Positions 12,110-23,746 of a stretch of DNA of 64,000 bases are shown here, piece by piece (the first letter of the stretch is position 1; the number at the start of each line of letters is the position of its first letter). Below the pieces are notes generated by a model. It saw nothing but the letters and a program-made list of their open reading frames with translations. It made no database searches and was not told the origin of the DNA. Origin of the DNA: Lepturacanthus savala (Eukaryota; Chordata; Actinopteri; Scombriformes; Trichiuridae). A program made the position numbers and the translations under genes. The stretch spans positions 2,562,449 to 2,626,448 of the forward strand of contig CM060461.1 of NCBI GenBank assembly GCA_030544235.1. The letters run 5' to 3'.

Positions 12110-12740
12110 TTCTGATACATACTCTCATCTCTAGCTGTATTCTGACTGTAGTGTCACCACCAGGCAGAAAATGGTGCAAACCTTTACTTTTGGTTGAAGG
12201 TACAGATTGTGGTTTCTGGCGGCTTCTAGTGGTGAAGATGCAGACTGCAACTGATAAACAAATCGACTTCAGTGCAAGAACAACTTGCAAAAAATGTTAA
12301 AGTGCATCTTTAGAGTTTTGGTTTGGTTTGTCCATTCTGGACTCCTGTAGAAACATGGTGGATTAATGTAGAGAAACCTGCTCCACATGTAGATAAAACA
12401 ATTAATCTAAGGACATAAAAACTACTCTCACTTTGACTGACTTAGATACTAATTAAAACACATACAAATATGATTATAGATGCTGATAAACATGAGACTC
12501 TGGACCCCTTAGACTCAATTTAAGAGCTGAAACTATGAAGCTAAATAATAAATTAGTCAATGAACCTGCAATGTCATGAATACTTCTTATTTATATGATA
12601 AATAAAGAAAATTAAGAATTGTAAAAGAGCTCAGCATCAAAGTTAGTTACTGTATGCAGGAAGTTATGCAGGAATGTTCACAGGATGTTTATGGAAACAC
12701 ATTTTACAAGAAAAGATTGAGATTATAGCTCATTGAAATG
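12110..12740. other. Intergenic DNA, nothing recognised
   Basis: No domain, RNA gene or transposon end seen. Confidence 0.5.
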
Positions 12741-12742
12741 TT

Positions 12743-12743
<1 letters not shown>

Positions 12744-12781
<38 letters not shown>

Positions 12782-12879
12782 ACACTTATTCATTCATATG
12801 CAAGCATGCACACATGGTCAATTATATGCACACCAATACAAAACCATTTATCGTGAGCACATTAACCAAGTTTACACAA

Positions 12880-12910
<31 letters not shown>
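12744..12910. repeat. Two (CA)n microsatellites
   Basis: CA tracts at about 12,744-12,785 and 12,878-12,906. Confidence 0.95.
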
Positions 12911-12912
<2 letters not shown>

Positions 12913-13028
12913 ACCACTAATTGGACTGAATTTCTCTGAGCAACAAAAGATCAGGCTCGAAAATTCCAGCTCTGGTTTGTACAGACTCTGCTTTGTTGTG
13001 TTTGTTCTCTTCCGATGCTGTGTTAACA

Positions 13029-13152
<124 letters not shown>

Positions 13153-13464
13153 GTATGTGCGGCCCATGAAAGGGTTTTTTTTTTGCCCCAAACGAAGCAC
13201 AGTTTCCCCTAAATGCTCAGAGGCAGTTAAACCCTGAAGCCAGAACTCACGAGCAGCTTCCTCCATCAACTCCCAAAGCTCTCTCTCTCTCTCTACACAC
13301 ACACACCACACATACACACACACACATAGAGCCTGTTGGACAGACTGTGTGTGTGACACAATGAACTCCAAACCTCCAGTGGATCAGGAGTTTAATGGGA
13401 ACTTGCTGCTGTGTCTCAGGGCTCATCTGCTGCTGATGCTGCTTGGATCTGTGTGTTGGTCAAG

Positions 13465-13575
13465 AACTGATCTAAAGCTGACCTGGATCGTGTCTGGAGC
13501 TGGTCTGGAACTGATCTAGGGCTGATTTGGAGCCGATCTGAAGCTGATCTGGAGCTGGAGTTGGTCCAGAGGTGG
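13465..13575 (+). repeat. GAGCTGATCTGGA-like tandem in the presumed 5' UTR
   Basis: Imperfect 12-13 bp units (for example GAGCTGGTCTGGAACTGATC) end about 35 bp before the RNF182-like ATG. It is probably transcribed as leader sequence, though no transcript start is visible. Confidence 0.6.
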
Positions 13576-13606
13576 TCTGGAGGCCAGATAGAGCAGCGGT
13601 GCCAGG

Positions 13607-14440
13607 ATGATGATTGAGGACGGTGGTGGTCCCGTGGACTTTCTGGTTCCTGAGGAGCTGGAGTGTAAGATCTGCTACTCCACCTACACCCTTGGCAGCC
13701 GCAGACCCAAGGTGCTGGAGTGCTGCCATCGCCTGTGCGCCAAATGCTTGGCAAAGATCCTGGACCTGGGCGAGTCGCCCCCCGACGCCGTGGTGTGTCC
13801 GTTCTGCCGCTATGTGACCAGGCTGCCAGGCCAGGCGGTGAGCGACCTGCCAGAAGACCGCAACCTGGTGGCAGCACTGGCCCTCCGGAGCCGGAACCAG
13901 AGGAACTTGCACTTACACCAGGAGGTGACCACAGAGCTGCTGCTGAGCCCCCGCCACCTGAGCTCGCTGATGGGTAACAACCCATCCGCCGCCTCCCCTT
14001 CCTCCTCCTCCTCCTCCTCCTCCTCCAGCACCACCTACTCCTCCGTCCGGGGCTCGCCCAACTTCGTGGTCATCACCATCATGGAGCCTCCGCCGGTGCT
14101 CTCCTCCGACCGCGACCTCCGCCGCCAGCCTCTTGGGTTCCATGCCACGAGCCGCGGCTACCGCTCGTCCAGCCTGGACTCCATGGTGTCCATCACGCAG
14201 AGGTGGACGGTGTGGAACTGTGCGGCTCTGCTGTGCCAGACCTCGGCCCGGGTGCTGGTCTGGGTGCTGGGGCTGCTCTACTTCAGCTCGCTGCCCATGG
14301 GGGTTTACCTGCTAATCATGCAGAGGACGACGCTGGGCGTGTTGCTGGTGAGCCTGGTCCCCGCCAGCCTCATCATGATCATGGTCTACGGGTTCTGCCA
14401 GTGCATCTGCCACGAGGTCAGGGACTGCATCCCACCATAA
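13607..14440 (+). CDS. rnf182: RNF182-type RING E3 ubiquitin ligase
   Basis: An intact single-exon frame of 277 residues. A C3HC4 RING lies at residues 20-67: Cys20, Cys23, Cys39, His41, Cys44, Cys47, Cys64 and Cys67. Conserved family blocks follow: TELLLSPRHLSSLM, VVITIMEPP and WTVWNCAALL. Two membrane segments lie near residues 216-237 and 243-263, then the Cys-rich tail CQCICHEVRDCIPP. RNF182 is a membrane-associated ubiquitin ligase of about 247 residues. This copy is longer mainly through a poly-Ser run near residues 127-140 and extra residues before the TM pair. The start is the first of two adjacent ATGs, and residues before the RING vary in the family. It could be an RNF182 paralog rather than the ortholog. 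The single coding exon is normal for this gene, so it need not be a retrocopy. Confidence 0.88.
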   Translation: MMIEDGGGPVDFLVPEELECKICYSTYTLGSRRPKVLECCHRLCAKCLAKILDLGESPPDAVVCPFCRYVTRLPGQAVSDLPEDRNLVAALALRSRNQRNLHLHQEVTTELLLSPRHLSSLMGNNPSAASPSSSSSSSSSSTTYSSVRGSPNFVVITIMEPPPVLSSDRDLRRQPLGFHATSRGYRSSSLDSMVSITQRWTVWNCAALLCQTSARVLVWVLGLLYFSSLPMGVYLLIMQRTTLGVLLVSLVPASLIMIMVYGFCQCICHEVRDCIPP

Positions 14441-14782
14441 GAGGACCAGACAGTTTGATTTGATCGTGTTTATCGACGAAGCTCCAGAATTCTAATGATG
14501 AGATATTTCTGTGAACCGCAACCATGTAAAACAGAAATTAAGCTTTTCATATTATACATGTTAATGTTTACTTCTTTTTTAGCTTGACTACCTGACTAAT
14601 TACCAACAGAGCACAACATGTAAGATTTAGTTAAAACTTTTGTGCCATTTCTGGTGGCTGAATATGACCCTTCAACCTTCAGCATCTCTTCAAACTAGCA
14701 AATGAACAAATGTGGAAACAAGTTTCTCTGCAACAAGAGGAAATCAACATGCTGGAATACTCACAGGAAAGACTGATCCAGA

Positions 14783-14788
14783 AATAAA
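14783..14788 (+). terminator. Possible polyadenylation signal of the RNF182-like gene
   Basis: AATAAA 343 bp after the stop codon, the first canonical hexamer on this strand after the gene. Use is inferred. Confidence 0.45.
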
Positions 14789-14849
14789 ATGGTTGAAAGC
14801 ACCAGTGATGTCTGTTATTGTTAAAGATGTAGATCTTCTTTGTAATAAT

Positions 14850-16229
14850 ACATTGGTTTTATATAGCACTTTTACAAAGACAGTAACTATATAACGAAAA
14901 ACAGACATACAAGGTAGAGGATTTGATGAAAGACAGTGAGACAGCAGCAGGAGACAGGAATGAAGAGAGAGTAGGGGAATATTGGAAGAAAATGTCAGGT
15001 GCCGTATGTGATTTTAAAGAGATGGACTTTAAGGAAGACAGAGAGTTGGAGTTCCAGGAGTTCCAGAGGGTGGGGCGACGATGGCAAAGGCCCTGACCCC
15101 CAGGATCCGGTACTTGGACTTGGTGATGGGGGTGAGGAGGTTGGCATCAGATGTAGTCGGTGGGTGGGGGAGTGGTGGTGGAAGAGATCTGTGAGGTCTG
15201 GAGGTGCCAGGTTGTTTAGAGTCTTGTAGCTGATGAGGAGGATTTTGAAGTTGATTCACTGACTTATTAGAAGCCAGTGAAGTTGATGAGGATGGGGGTA
15301 ATGTGTTCTCTGGAGGGGGAGGGGTCAGCAGTCAGGCAGCACAGATTTGTACATATTGTAGTTGTTGAAGGACAGTAGAGGGGAGGCCATACAGGATGCT
15401 ACTGCAGTAGTGGAGTCTGGTGGTGATGCAGCAGAGGTGGAGAGAGTTGACCGAAGATGAGCTATATTGCTGAGGTACAAGAAGGATGTCTTGATGTGAG
15501 TTGATGTGAGACTTGAAGGTGAGTGCAGGGTCTATGTAGATGCTAAGGTTATTGGCCAGAGGGGAGGGAGTGACAGAGGAACCATCCATGTAAAGTGAGA
15601 AATTTTGGGAGGTGAGGAGTATGGTTTTAGGACCAAAAATAAGGATTTCAGTTGTATTGCTGTTGAGTTTGAGGAAGTTGTGGTTCATCCAGGATTTGAT
15701 GCTGGTGAGGCAGTTTGTGAGGGTGGAAAGGATTGATGGTGTGATGGTTTTGGTGGTGATATAGAACTGGGTATCATTAGTGTAGCAGTGGAAATGAACT
15801 CCATGGGAGCATGTACAGAATGAACTGGATGGGACTGAGGACTGAACCTTGAGGAACTCCATGTTAATGGAGATGTAATGGAACCTTTCAGACAGGTATG
15901 ATGTGAACCAGCAGAGGGTTCAGTCAGTGATGCTGATGTCTCTGCTGTTCCTGTGCTGTGGTGGGTTCTGAAGCTGGATTGAAAAGTTTCATACAAGTTA
16001 TTTGTGAGAAGGTGTTTTTTGAGTTGAGTTACAACAGCTCTTTCCAGAAGTTTAGATAGAAATGTGAGTTTGGAGATTGGTCTGAAGTTGTTGGGGTCGT
16101 TAGGGTCAAGGCCAGGTTTTTTAAGTGATGGGGGGACGGTGCCAGAGGTGAGAGAGGAGTTGTTGATGTCTGTGATAAGGATAATAGTCTAAGGACCACC
16201 TGGTCAATAATCATCTGTCCAATCAGCAT
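14850..16229 (-). mobile_element. Decayed non-LTR retrotransposon (RT domain and 3' end)
   Basis: Minus-strand RT motifs appear in order: LTFLSKLLERA-like near 16,030, FQSSFRTHHSTGTA at about 15,950-15,990, GVHFHCYTNDTQFYI near 15,760-15,800, IKSWMNHNFLKLNSNTTEI and the C-terminal LQQLQYVQICAA near 15,340. The catalytic YADD is changed to YTND and there are frameshifts, so it cannot be active. The 3' tail continues toward 14,850, where TTTATATAGCACTTTT resembles LINE 3' ends. Confidence 0.8.
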
Positions 16230-16639
16230 CTTGATATGCCACCTGTGAGGTGGGAAGGATTATCTCATCATAGGAGAAGTGCTCACTATCACAGATTTTG
16301 ACAGATTTGTGACAGTTAAGAGAAATGGTTATTTTGTGTTTGTAGAAAATGTTTTAGATCTTTGAGTTCATCTCATAAAAAATGGGATGTTGCGTTTCTA
16401 TTTTTGTTCAGTGTAGGTGTTTGCACATAAAAACTTTACAGTTTCTGTCAGAAAATAAACATCACAGAGAAAAGTCTGAAAAATAAGTCAAACCTTACCT
16501 GATTTACTTTAAAACTTTGACAGCTGTCCTTCTGGAGGATTTAATCCAGTCAGGTTATGTTAAACTCAGTTAGTTAACCCTGAGATGAGGGAAACTCTGA
16601 GTTATCTGTTACAGAAAGAGAGGGAACTGAAACTCAGAC

Positions 16640-16735
16640 TCAGTCACCATGGTAACAGACTCAGTCACCACAGTAATAGATTCAGTCACCATGGTAACAG
16701 ACTCAGTCACCATGGTAACAGACTCGGTGAACATA
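16640..16735. repeat. 19-bp tandem (CAGACTCAGTCACCATGGTAA)
   Basis: Five imperfect copies of an 18-19 bp unit with core TCAGTCACCATGGTAACAGA. Confidence 0.85.
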
Positions 16736-16769
16736 ACCTGCTGCTGGCAGGTTTACTTGAAGAAAGTGT

Positions 16770-18230
16770 GAGTACAGAACCCACAAGGTTCTGTACTTGG
16801 ACCACTTCTATTTAGTTTATATATGCTTCCTTTAGGGAACATTATTAGGAATCACTCCATTAATTTTCATTGTTATGCTGATGACACCCAATTATATTTA
16901 TCAATCAAACCTGATGAAACCAACCAGCTAACTAAACTCCAAACACGCCTTAAGGGTATAAAAAGTTGGATGACCTACAACTTTTTGATGTTAAATTCAG
17001 ACAAAACTGTAGTTCTTGTAATTGGACCCAAACACTGACAGAAACTCTCTTTCTAGAGAATTGGTTACTTTGGATGGGATCACCGTGGCCTCCAGCTCCA
17101 CTGTAAAGAATCTTGGAGTTGTTTTTGATCATGATCTGTCCTTTAATGCCCACATAAAACACATTTCGAGGACTGCATTCTTCCACTAATGTAATATCAC
17201 TAAAATCAGATGCATTGTCTCTCAACCAGATGCAGAAAAACTAGTCCACGCATTTGTTACTAGTCCCGCACGAGTTCTGACAAGAACCAAGATCAGAGAT
17301 CACATCTCTCCCATTTTAGCTTCCTTACATCGGCTACCTATTAAATTTGGAATAGAATTTAAGATTCTTCTCCTTACATTTAAAACTCATCATGGTCAGA
17401 CACCATCATACATAAAAGAGCTCATAACACCTTACTATCCCTCTAGAACACTGTGCTCTCAGGATGCTGGGCTCCTTGTGGTTCCTATAGCCTCCAAAAG
17501 TAGAATGGGAGCCAGAGCCTTCAGCTATCAAGCTCCTGTTGTGGAACAAACTACCATTCTGGGTTTGGGAGGCAGACACGGTTATCACTTTTAAGAGTAG
17601 ACTCAAGACTTTCCTTTTTGACAAAGCTCATAGCTAGGGCTGGCTCTGGTCATCCCTTAGTTATGCTGCCATAGGATTAGACTGCTGGGGGACTCCTCTC
17701 TCTCTCTACCTCTCTCTCTCTCCCTCCCTTTCTCTCCACCTCCATCTGTGGACATGTAAGTCACTGTGTTACTAATGAAACTCCCCAGAGTTTCTGTGCT
17801 CTATCGTCCAGCAGGTTCTCGTGGATCATGGCTGCTGCTGTGATGCTGCAGGGCGTCCACTACACATTTATTACTGGGAGTGGCTACTGCTTCAGTTCAG
17901 CCGCATGAGGCCCAATGATGACGACTCCTGATGCGACTCATCAAGGCCCCCTGATTCTCTACAGACTTAATCATTTTTACATCTCACAGACTGATAATTC
18001 ATCATCAGACGCATGTCTGTCAGTCCTGGTTCATCTATAGCCTGTCCGTCCATGGGAGTGGATCTCTCCTTCACTCTGGTCCTCCCTGAGGTTTCTCCTT
18101 TTTCCCACTGGGTTTTGAAGTTTTTCCTTGCCGCGAAGGAGGGTCTGGGTCACTGACTGAATTTTGTGAAGCCCAGTGAGGCAACTGTGTTGTGATGTTG
18201 GGCTATAAATAAAATTGAATTGAATGAATG
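16770..18230 (+). mobile_element. Rex1-like LINE, 5'-truncated, with 3' tail
   Basis: Plus strand: INFHCYADDTQLYLSIKPDE (16,860-16,920, intact YADD), then IKSWMTYNFLMLNSDKT, NLGVVFDHDLSFNAHIKHIS and ARVLTRTKIRDHISPILASL, followed by the typical 3' region with CTGGGTTTTGAAGTTTTTCC. It ends in an ATTGAATTGAATGAATGA tail at about 18,210-18,230. There are stops between these blocks and the 5' end is missing, so it is a relic despite the intact YADD. Confidence 0.85.
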
Positions 18231-18684
18231 AAGCTCTGAACCTTCATTGAACCTCTTCATTGGAAAATGATGTGCTGTAACTTTACTTGCAAAATATGAA
18301 TTTTTCATGACTCCCCTCATTAAAAACTGATAGGGAATGAATGGGATGAGGTTGAGTTTTTTCACTGCAAACTGCTGCTGCTGCTCGGACAAACTTTCAC
18401 AGAGACAAGTGATTTTCAACCGTTTTGGAGGTGGACTCCGAAATCCTTTTCTAAAAATCTAAATATCATAGTTGTGTGTGCCTGTGTGCCCAAAAATAAA
18501 ACAAAATTCTACCCTGAAACGTATGTATTTCTGAGTATATGTTTTGGAGTATAACTTTCAAAGTAAAAGGTGAGCTTGGTTGTTATTGGCTGTTGATAGA
18601 ACGGTAAAGATAACAGCTCAGTCATTATCGTAGCTACGCTGTTGACGCGATGCAGACCTTGTTCATTCTTAGTTCTGTGTAGAG

Positions 18685-19652
18685 CAGGGGTCTGGGGTCA
18701 ATTTGTAACAGAAAAAGTGTGATGATTGCAGGAGTGCCTAAATGTCAAACCGTTTTGTTTTGTGAATGAAGAAATTTCAGGTAGCAGCTCGTAAAAACGC
18801 CTCAAAACTCTTCCCCGGCTCAACCATCGGACCTCTGTGTAGTACAGCACATATCCATGCGCAGATTCCAGTTCAGACAGAAATTCTTGGAACTGCCTGT
18901 GTTTAAGTCCCTTTGCTCTGATGAAGTTTATGCATGACACCACAACCTTCATGACAGAATCCCACATCAACACTTTGCAGCACAGTGCTTGCTGGTGAAT
19001 TAGGCAGTGGACTTGTAGCGGGGGTGGGTTCCTCAGTTGAGGAACCCGAAAGCTGGCCCGAACAGATGCCTGGTTCAGCTGAGCTTGGCATACAAATGTA
19101 TTCTGCTGAGCTAACAGTCCACTTGTTAGCTTTGAAAGTTTGTCTGCTTGCATTTGGCCTTGCAAGCTATCATACTTATCTTTGTGACGGGATTCATAGT
19201 GTCGCCACAGATTGTATTCTTTGAATACCACCACCATCTCTTGACAGATGAGACAGCCTTTTCTTTGCATTGAACAAACAAATCAGGTTAAATGCCCTGC
19301 ATTCTGAATCAATTTTTCTCTTAGCTAATCTTTTCACCATCATTCTGCTCTCTCTTTGAGAGGGGTGGGTTTAGGATTTTTTTTTCTGGGGGTTGCCAGA
19401 TAAAGGCACAGACTGCAAAATGCCTAATGTCACGTTATATGTGTGTATAAAATAGTTACTAACTAATAGTTAATAAGGAAAATAGTTCATAACTAAAGAA
19501 CATTTTATTGCAAAAGTCCAACTTTATTATCAAATACAAATACACATATATGAAAAAAAAAATCAAAATGCTCTCTGGTATTGTTCAGGGGGCCGGACCA
19601 AATGTGGAGGCGGGCTGTATCCGGCCCACGGGCCGTAGTTTGGGGACCACTG
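18685..19652 (-). mobile_element. hAT transposon 1, internally deleted
   Basis: Flanked by a perfect 8-bp direct repeat GTGTAGAG (18,677-18,684 and 19,653-19,660). The termini begin CAGGGGTCTGGGG and, on the other strand, CAGTGGTCCCCAAAC. It contains a minus-strand transposase relic. The 8-bp target duplication and CAG-type ends are diagnostic of hAT elements. Confidence 0.85.
18698..19270 (-). pseudogene. hAT transposase remnant (ZBED/SCAND3-like)
   Basis: A minus-strand open frame of 190 codons begins with a zinc-finger-like block CLICQEMVVVFKEYNLWRHY then H-x4-H. It jumps into the C-terminal catalytic part (HCLIHQQALCCKVL, VKVVVSCINFIRAKGLKHRQ-like, TEVRWLSRGRVLRRFYELLP). Most of the transposase between these blocks is missing and the C-terminal dimerisation region is absent, so it is not functional. 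Similar domesticated proteins exist (ZBED5, SCAND3, GTF2IRD2), but the element ends show this is a transposon copy. Confidence 0.8.
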
Positions 19653-19816
19653 GTGTAGAGGGAACATGTTGGTCTCATTAATCAATGCTTCCTCTTCACC
19701 AGGGGTCTCAAACTCAATTTACCAATTTACCTGGGGGCCGCTGGAGCTAGGGTCTGGTTGAGGCTGGGCCGCATCAGGTTTTCCACACTTTTCCTTAAAT
19801 TGTCTGTGCTCATCAC

Positions 19817-19821
<5 letters not shown>

Positions 19822-19902
<81 letters not shown>
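19822..19902. repeat. (TA)n microsatellite
   Basis: About 40 TA units inside hAT transposon 2. Confidence 0.95.
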
Positions 19903-19903
<1 letters not shown>

Positions 19904-20519
19904 CCACTGTGTCTCACTGTTGTGTTGAAGTTCCAGTTTTAGTGTTCAGCTGACGTACAAAGACGTCATTTCCGCTGGTAGGTAGGGTCCTGCGCCTGCA
20001 TATGACGTCAGTAAGGCACAGTTAGTGATTGGTTGAAGGTCAGAAACCATGGAAACACAGTGTTTGTGGTGGCCGTTTAATATTAAGTTAATTAAATAAA
20101 AAAGTAATAAAGTTTGAAAAGTTAGGCTAGTGGCTAGCATGGAGCTAACGCTAACACGGATACACACATAAAACTTCGCTTGTGTGCGTATGTAATGGTA
20201 TTAGTTCCATGTTAGCCTCTTAGCACTCATTTTCCCCGTTCTTGCGCGCGTGTAACGTCAGGTCTGGTGCTTCGGAGCACCCGGCTCCGGTGACAGCCAC
20301 ACCGGCGTGTTGTTTATCTCTTTAAATGTGTATTCAGCAGCACTGGTGAAGGCAGCAGCGGCGGGTTGATTACGTCCGTGGTTTACACGTGTATTCAGAC
20401 TGGTGCTGTGCACCGTGGGCACGGTCACGGTGCCGGTATAGTCCGGGTGCTCCGAAGCTGTCGGCCTTCGAATGACATAGACCTAACTGTTTAGCACGGA
20501 GGTAGTGCTAACTACGGTG

Positions 20520-21095
20520 ACTGGGAACCCTCAATGTTGCAAATAAAAGAAAACTACACAACGGAAGTGAATTACCGGGGACCATTATTGGCGGTGCACC
20601 TGTAGTTTTTTATGTCAGCGAAGAAGAAGAGGTGTTGTAAAGCAGAAGTAATTAGGGGGCAAATAATTGTTTCTTCTTCGTATTCCTCCAAAAAATATGT
20701 GGTAACTTGCCAATGAAAATGACCAGAACACACAGATGCCGAATGTCCACTTTTTATCCGGATTAGAAAAAACGATAAATTCCTCTCCGAGTCAGAGAAC
20801 AACAACCCGCAAGTGCGCGGAACCTCCAGTCTTCTTCATCAATCATCCTTGCCGGCCATAATGGTCATATAGCGGCACCTACTGGAGAAACAATTATTTG
20901 CCCCCCTAATTACTTCTGCTTTACAACACCTCCTCTTAGTATTCTTCTTCTTCGCTCACATAAAAAACTACAGGTGCACCGCCAATAATAGTCCCCGGTA
21001 ATTTACTTCCGGTGTGGAGTTTCCTTTTATTTGCAGCGCCGTTTCTTTTTGTTTGCAGCGTTTCTTTTATTTGCAGCATTGAGGGTTCCCGGCCA
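20520..21095. repeat. Long foldback inside hAT transposon 2
   Basis: The left arm runs from GGGAACCCTCAATG (20,523) through GGACCATTATTGGCGGTGCA to GCAGAAGTAATTAGG. The right arm is its reverse complement, ending CATTGAGGGTTCCC near 21,090. Arms of over 150 bp with moderate divergence surround about 200 bp. Confidence 0.8.
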
Positions 21096-22024
21096 CCATA
21101 CAAACTCGCGCGGGCCGCACTAACATTAAACTTTCATATCAAGGCGGGGCCTCAAACTAGCGTCCGGCGGTTGCATTTTGCCCGCGGGCCGCGAGTTTGA
21201 GACCCCTGCTCTTCACAATGAAAACCGAACACCAAGAAAAAATACAAAAGAAAGCCCAGCACAAAACATAAAAACAGTAAAAAAAAAAAAAAAAAAACAC
21301 CTCACATAAATAACACATCTTCTGGACTGTTTGTACCAGACATTTTTCTTCTTTCGCCTGTTTTTCCTTCGGTTTTGTACCGGACTCTTTTTTTTCTTTT
21401 ACCGGACTCCTGGTCCTAATCCTCCTGGACAACCAGGACGCAGCGCGTGTTTGTAGCTCATTGGTATCAAAGGAAAAATGAATGAGGAAAAATGATTCGT
21501 TTTTGATCAATCACTGATTAATGAACATGATACTTTTTGCAGAAACTTTGAGTTTATAGCATACTTGTGCATTTACACTTCATATTTTAAGGACTTCCTG
21601 CTCAGCATCTGATGGAGTAAGACATACCTGTGAAACTCTGAAACCAACTTATAGGACTTTTTTGGTGAACTTTTTATTTTGACACGTTGACTCCACCAGC
21701 ACATTGTGACTGCTCTGTGTGCTGATATGCCTCCAAAACAGAAAAAAAAACTCCAGAGACACCTCCAGAGAAAACTGCCACCATCATGAGCACTGACTTC
21801 TGCGAACTTCAAGGCTGAATTCTCACCACACTTCTAGAAGGGATGGTAGACATCTTGGAATGGAATTGACAGGGTTTTAAAAATTGTAAAACAAAAATTG
21901 ATTTATTTAAAAATGTAGTTTTTAATTTGTAATGTTCATACTAAATTATAAGTGAGAGAAACACTGTCAGCTTTAAGAAAACAGGAAACATGTCATTAAA
22001 GAGTTTTTAATGTTTCACACACCA

Positions 22025-22166
22025 GTCATTCATCTTCTATACCCTCATATTTTTATATTCCTTATTAGGGTCACATGGTCTGCTGAAGCCAATCCTAGTA
22101 CATTGCAGGTGAGAGGCAGGATACACCCAGACAGGTAGCAGCCTATCATGGAGCACACACACACAC

Positions 22167-22250
<84 letters not shown>

Positions 22251-22485
22251 CCTACGTTATTTAGAGTGTCCAATTAACCTCAGCATATTTTTGGACTGTG
22301 GGAGGAAGCTGGAGAACCTGGAAAAAACCCACCAGACACAGAGAGAACATGAAACTCCACACAGAAAGGTCCCAGACCAAGGACTGGAACCTGGACCAGG
22401 ACTGGAACCTGGACCAGGACTAGAACCTGGACCTTCTGCTGTGAGACAACAGCACTACCCACCGCCCACTGTGTCACACCGTTTT
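22025..22485. mobile_element. Dispersed teleost repeat, copy 1
   Basis: Contains ATTAGGGTCACATGGTCTGC, GTGTCCAATTAACCTCAGCA, TTTTTGGACTGTGGGAGGAA and CTCCACACAGAAAGGTCCC. A second, better preserved copy in the same orientation lies at 62,385-62,750 in a wdr33 intron. A (CA)n tract of about 100 bp interrupts it. Confidence 0.8.
22147..22248. repeat. (CA)n microsatellite
   Basis: About 50 CA units with one GC interruption. Confidence 0.97.
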
Positions 22486-22872
22486 ACACATACAAATTTA
22501 AAAGTTTTTACTTTATTGGACTATTGTTTCCCAATATTCTAACAAAAAACAATTTGTTTCATTATCCTTTAATCATTTTTAGTAAATTCATTGTAATTAA
22601 TTTAATTAATTTGAACTGGATTCTATAAACCACTTGTTTTAGAAACTTGAAAGACTCCTATTGTTCTGCAGGATAAGAGCATTTATCCTATCAGAAGCCT
22701 CCCAGGAGATGTGTGTGTGTGTGTGTTCTGAGAAGAGCTTCTTGCTTAAATCCGGGTTAATCTGATCCAGAAATATCTGTTATATAAACCTGATGTGAAC
22801 GTGTTTAATGAGTTTAACCCTGAGAGCAGCAAACATCTAAACACAGTGACCCTGAATGCACCGTTGTATGAT

Positions 22873-22876
<4 letters not shown>

Positions 22877-22912
<36 letters not shown>

Positions 22913-22955
22913 GTACACACGTGCACCACACACACGCACGTACACACGTGCACGC
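22877..22955. repeat. (CA)n with GCACGTACACACGTGCAC motif
   Basis: A CA tract followed by two copies of the partly self-complementary GCACGTACACACGTGCAC. Confidence 0.85.
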
Positions 22956-23514
22956 ACATTCCCAGAATGTTCATTCCAGTTCCAGGTTTCTGTTTCATCA
23001 TCCTAAGAATCCTGTAAATGTATTGATCAATAATAATTTATTTAACCATTTTTTCTGATGGTTTGTTTCTGATTTGTTGTTACTGACAGTCATTTTTTAT
23101 ATCATTTCATTGATTTCACATATTTGACAAAAATATAAATACAAAATCAACAGATTATGTACATACACACACACACAGACATGTAGGGAAGATTAATAAA
23201 AGTTGAGCTGATGCAGGTACAGACTGAGGAGAAAAGACAGAAGAGTTCACTGTTAAATAATAATAAATCAAGTAATCAATAAGTACCAATAAGAGTATTA
23301 ATAAAAAAAAATCACCTTTGATAAAATCCTAATGATTATTCTGTCCTTCCAAATAAAAAAATCCTGATGTTTCATACTCTATCCAGCTGTAAACTGTCAG
23401 AAAGGAGTGTGTGTGTGCGTGTGTGTGTGTGTGTGACAGAGACACACCTACTTGTCAGGATTAGTGACAGCAGGTATTTAAGAGCTGTGTGTGTGTGTGT
23501 GTGACAGAGAGACA

Positions 23515-23746
23515 TGCAGCAGATGATCTACAGACAGAGCGATGAACCCATTGAGGTTTTTACCACCGTTTTCTCCCCACAAGGTCAGGCTGTATCTATA
23601 ATCTATACTTTATAATCTACAACGTTATCTATAATCAATAGCCTATCTACATATTGATCAGATCAGCTGTATCCATGTTTACATGCTGTGTTCTATCAGT
23701 TTGCAGATCGAGGACAAGGTGGCAACATGTGGAGGCAGAGAAGGTA
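23515..23746 (+). other. Possible upstream exons of the SH3-domain gene
   Basis: At 23,515 an ATG opens MQQMIYRQSDEPIEVF and a donor (AAG/GTCAGG) follows at about 23,583. An acceptor (TTTGCAG) precedes a short exon at about 23,707-23,742 ending in AAG/GTAAAG. Reading the second block in the frame required by the SH3 exon gives RTRWQHVEAEK. In that frame the first block has stops and no ATG, so the join is not proven. Confidence 0.3.

Larger units (their letters stand above)
19700..21208. mobile_element. hAT transposon 2, nonautonomous, 1.5 kb
   Basis: Perfect 16-bp terminal inverted repeats (CAGGGGTCTCAAACTC and GAGTTTGAGACCCCTG) and a perfect 8-bp target duplication CTCTTCAC at 19,692-19,699 and 21,209-21,216. 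The interior carries a TA microsatellite and a long foldback at 20,520-21,095. No transposase is encoded. Confidence 0.92.
18540..21640. mobile_element. Older dispersed repeat that hosts two hAT insertions
   Basis: The flanks at 18,640-18,684, 19,653-19,699 and 21,209-21,500 are colinear with a second copy at about 45,840-46,130. Shared strings include GACCTTGTTCATTCTTA, GGAACATGTTGGTCT, AATCAATGCTTCCTCTTCAC and TGTAGCTCATTG. More copies appear near 47,040-47,330 (inverted) and 49,945-50,310. Outer limits are approximate, and it has no coding capacity that I can see. Confidence 0.7.

Noticed and set aside
13416..13985. Minus-strand 189-codon frame and other frames overlapping the RNF182-like gene
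   Set aside because: Shadows of a GC-rich coding exon; no recognisable domain.
16770..17640. Active LINE because of an intact YADD motif
   Set aside because: There are stops and gaps before and after the motif, and the 5' half and endonuclease are missing.
18698..19270. Domesticated ZBED/SCAND3-like host gene
   Set aside because: It is enclosed by hAT termini and a perfect target duplication and lacks most of the transposase; the frame is short.
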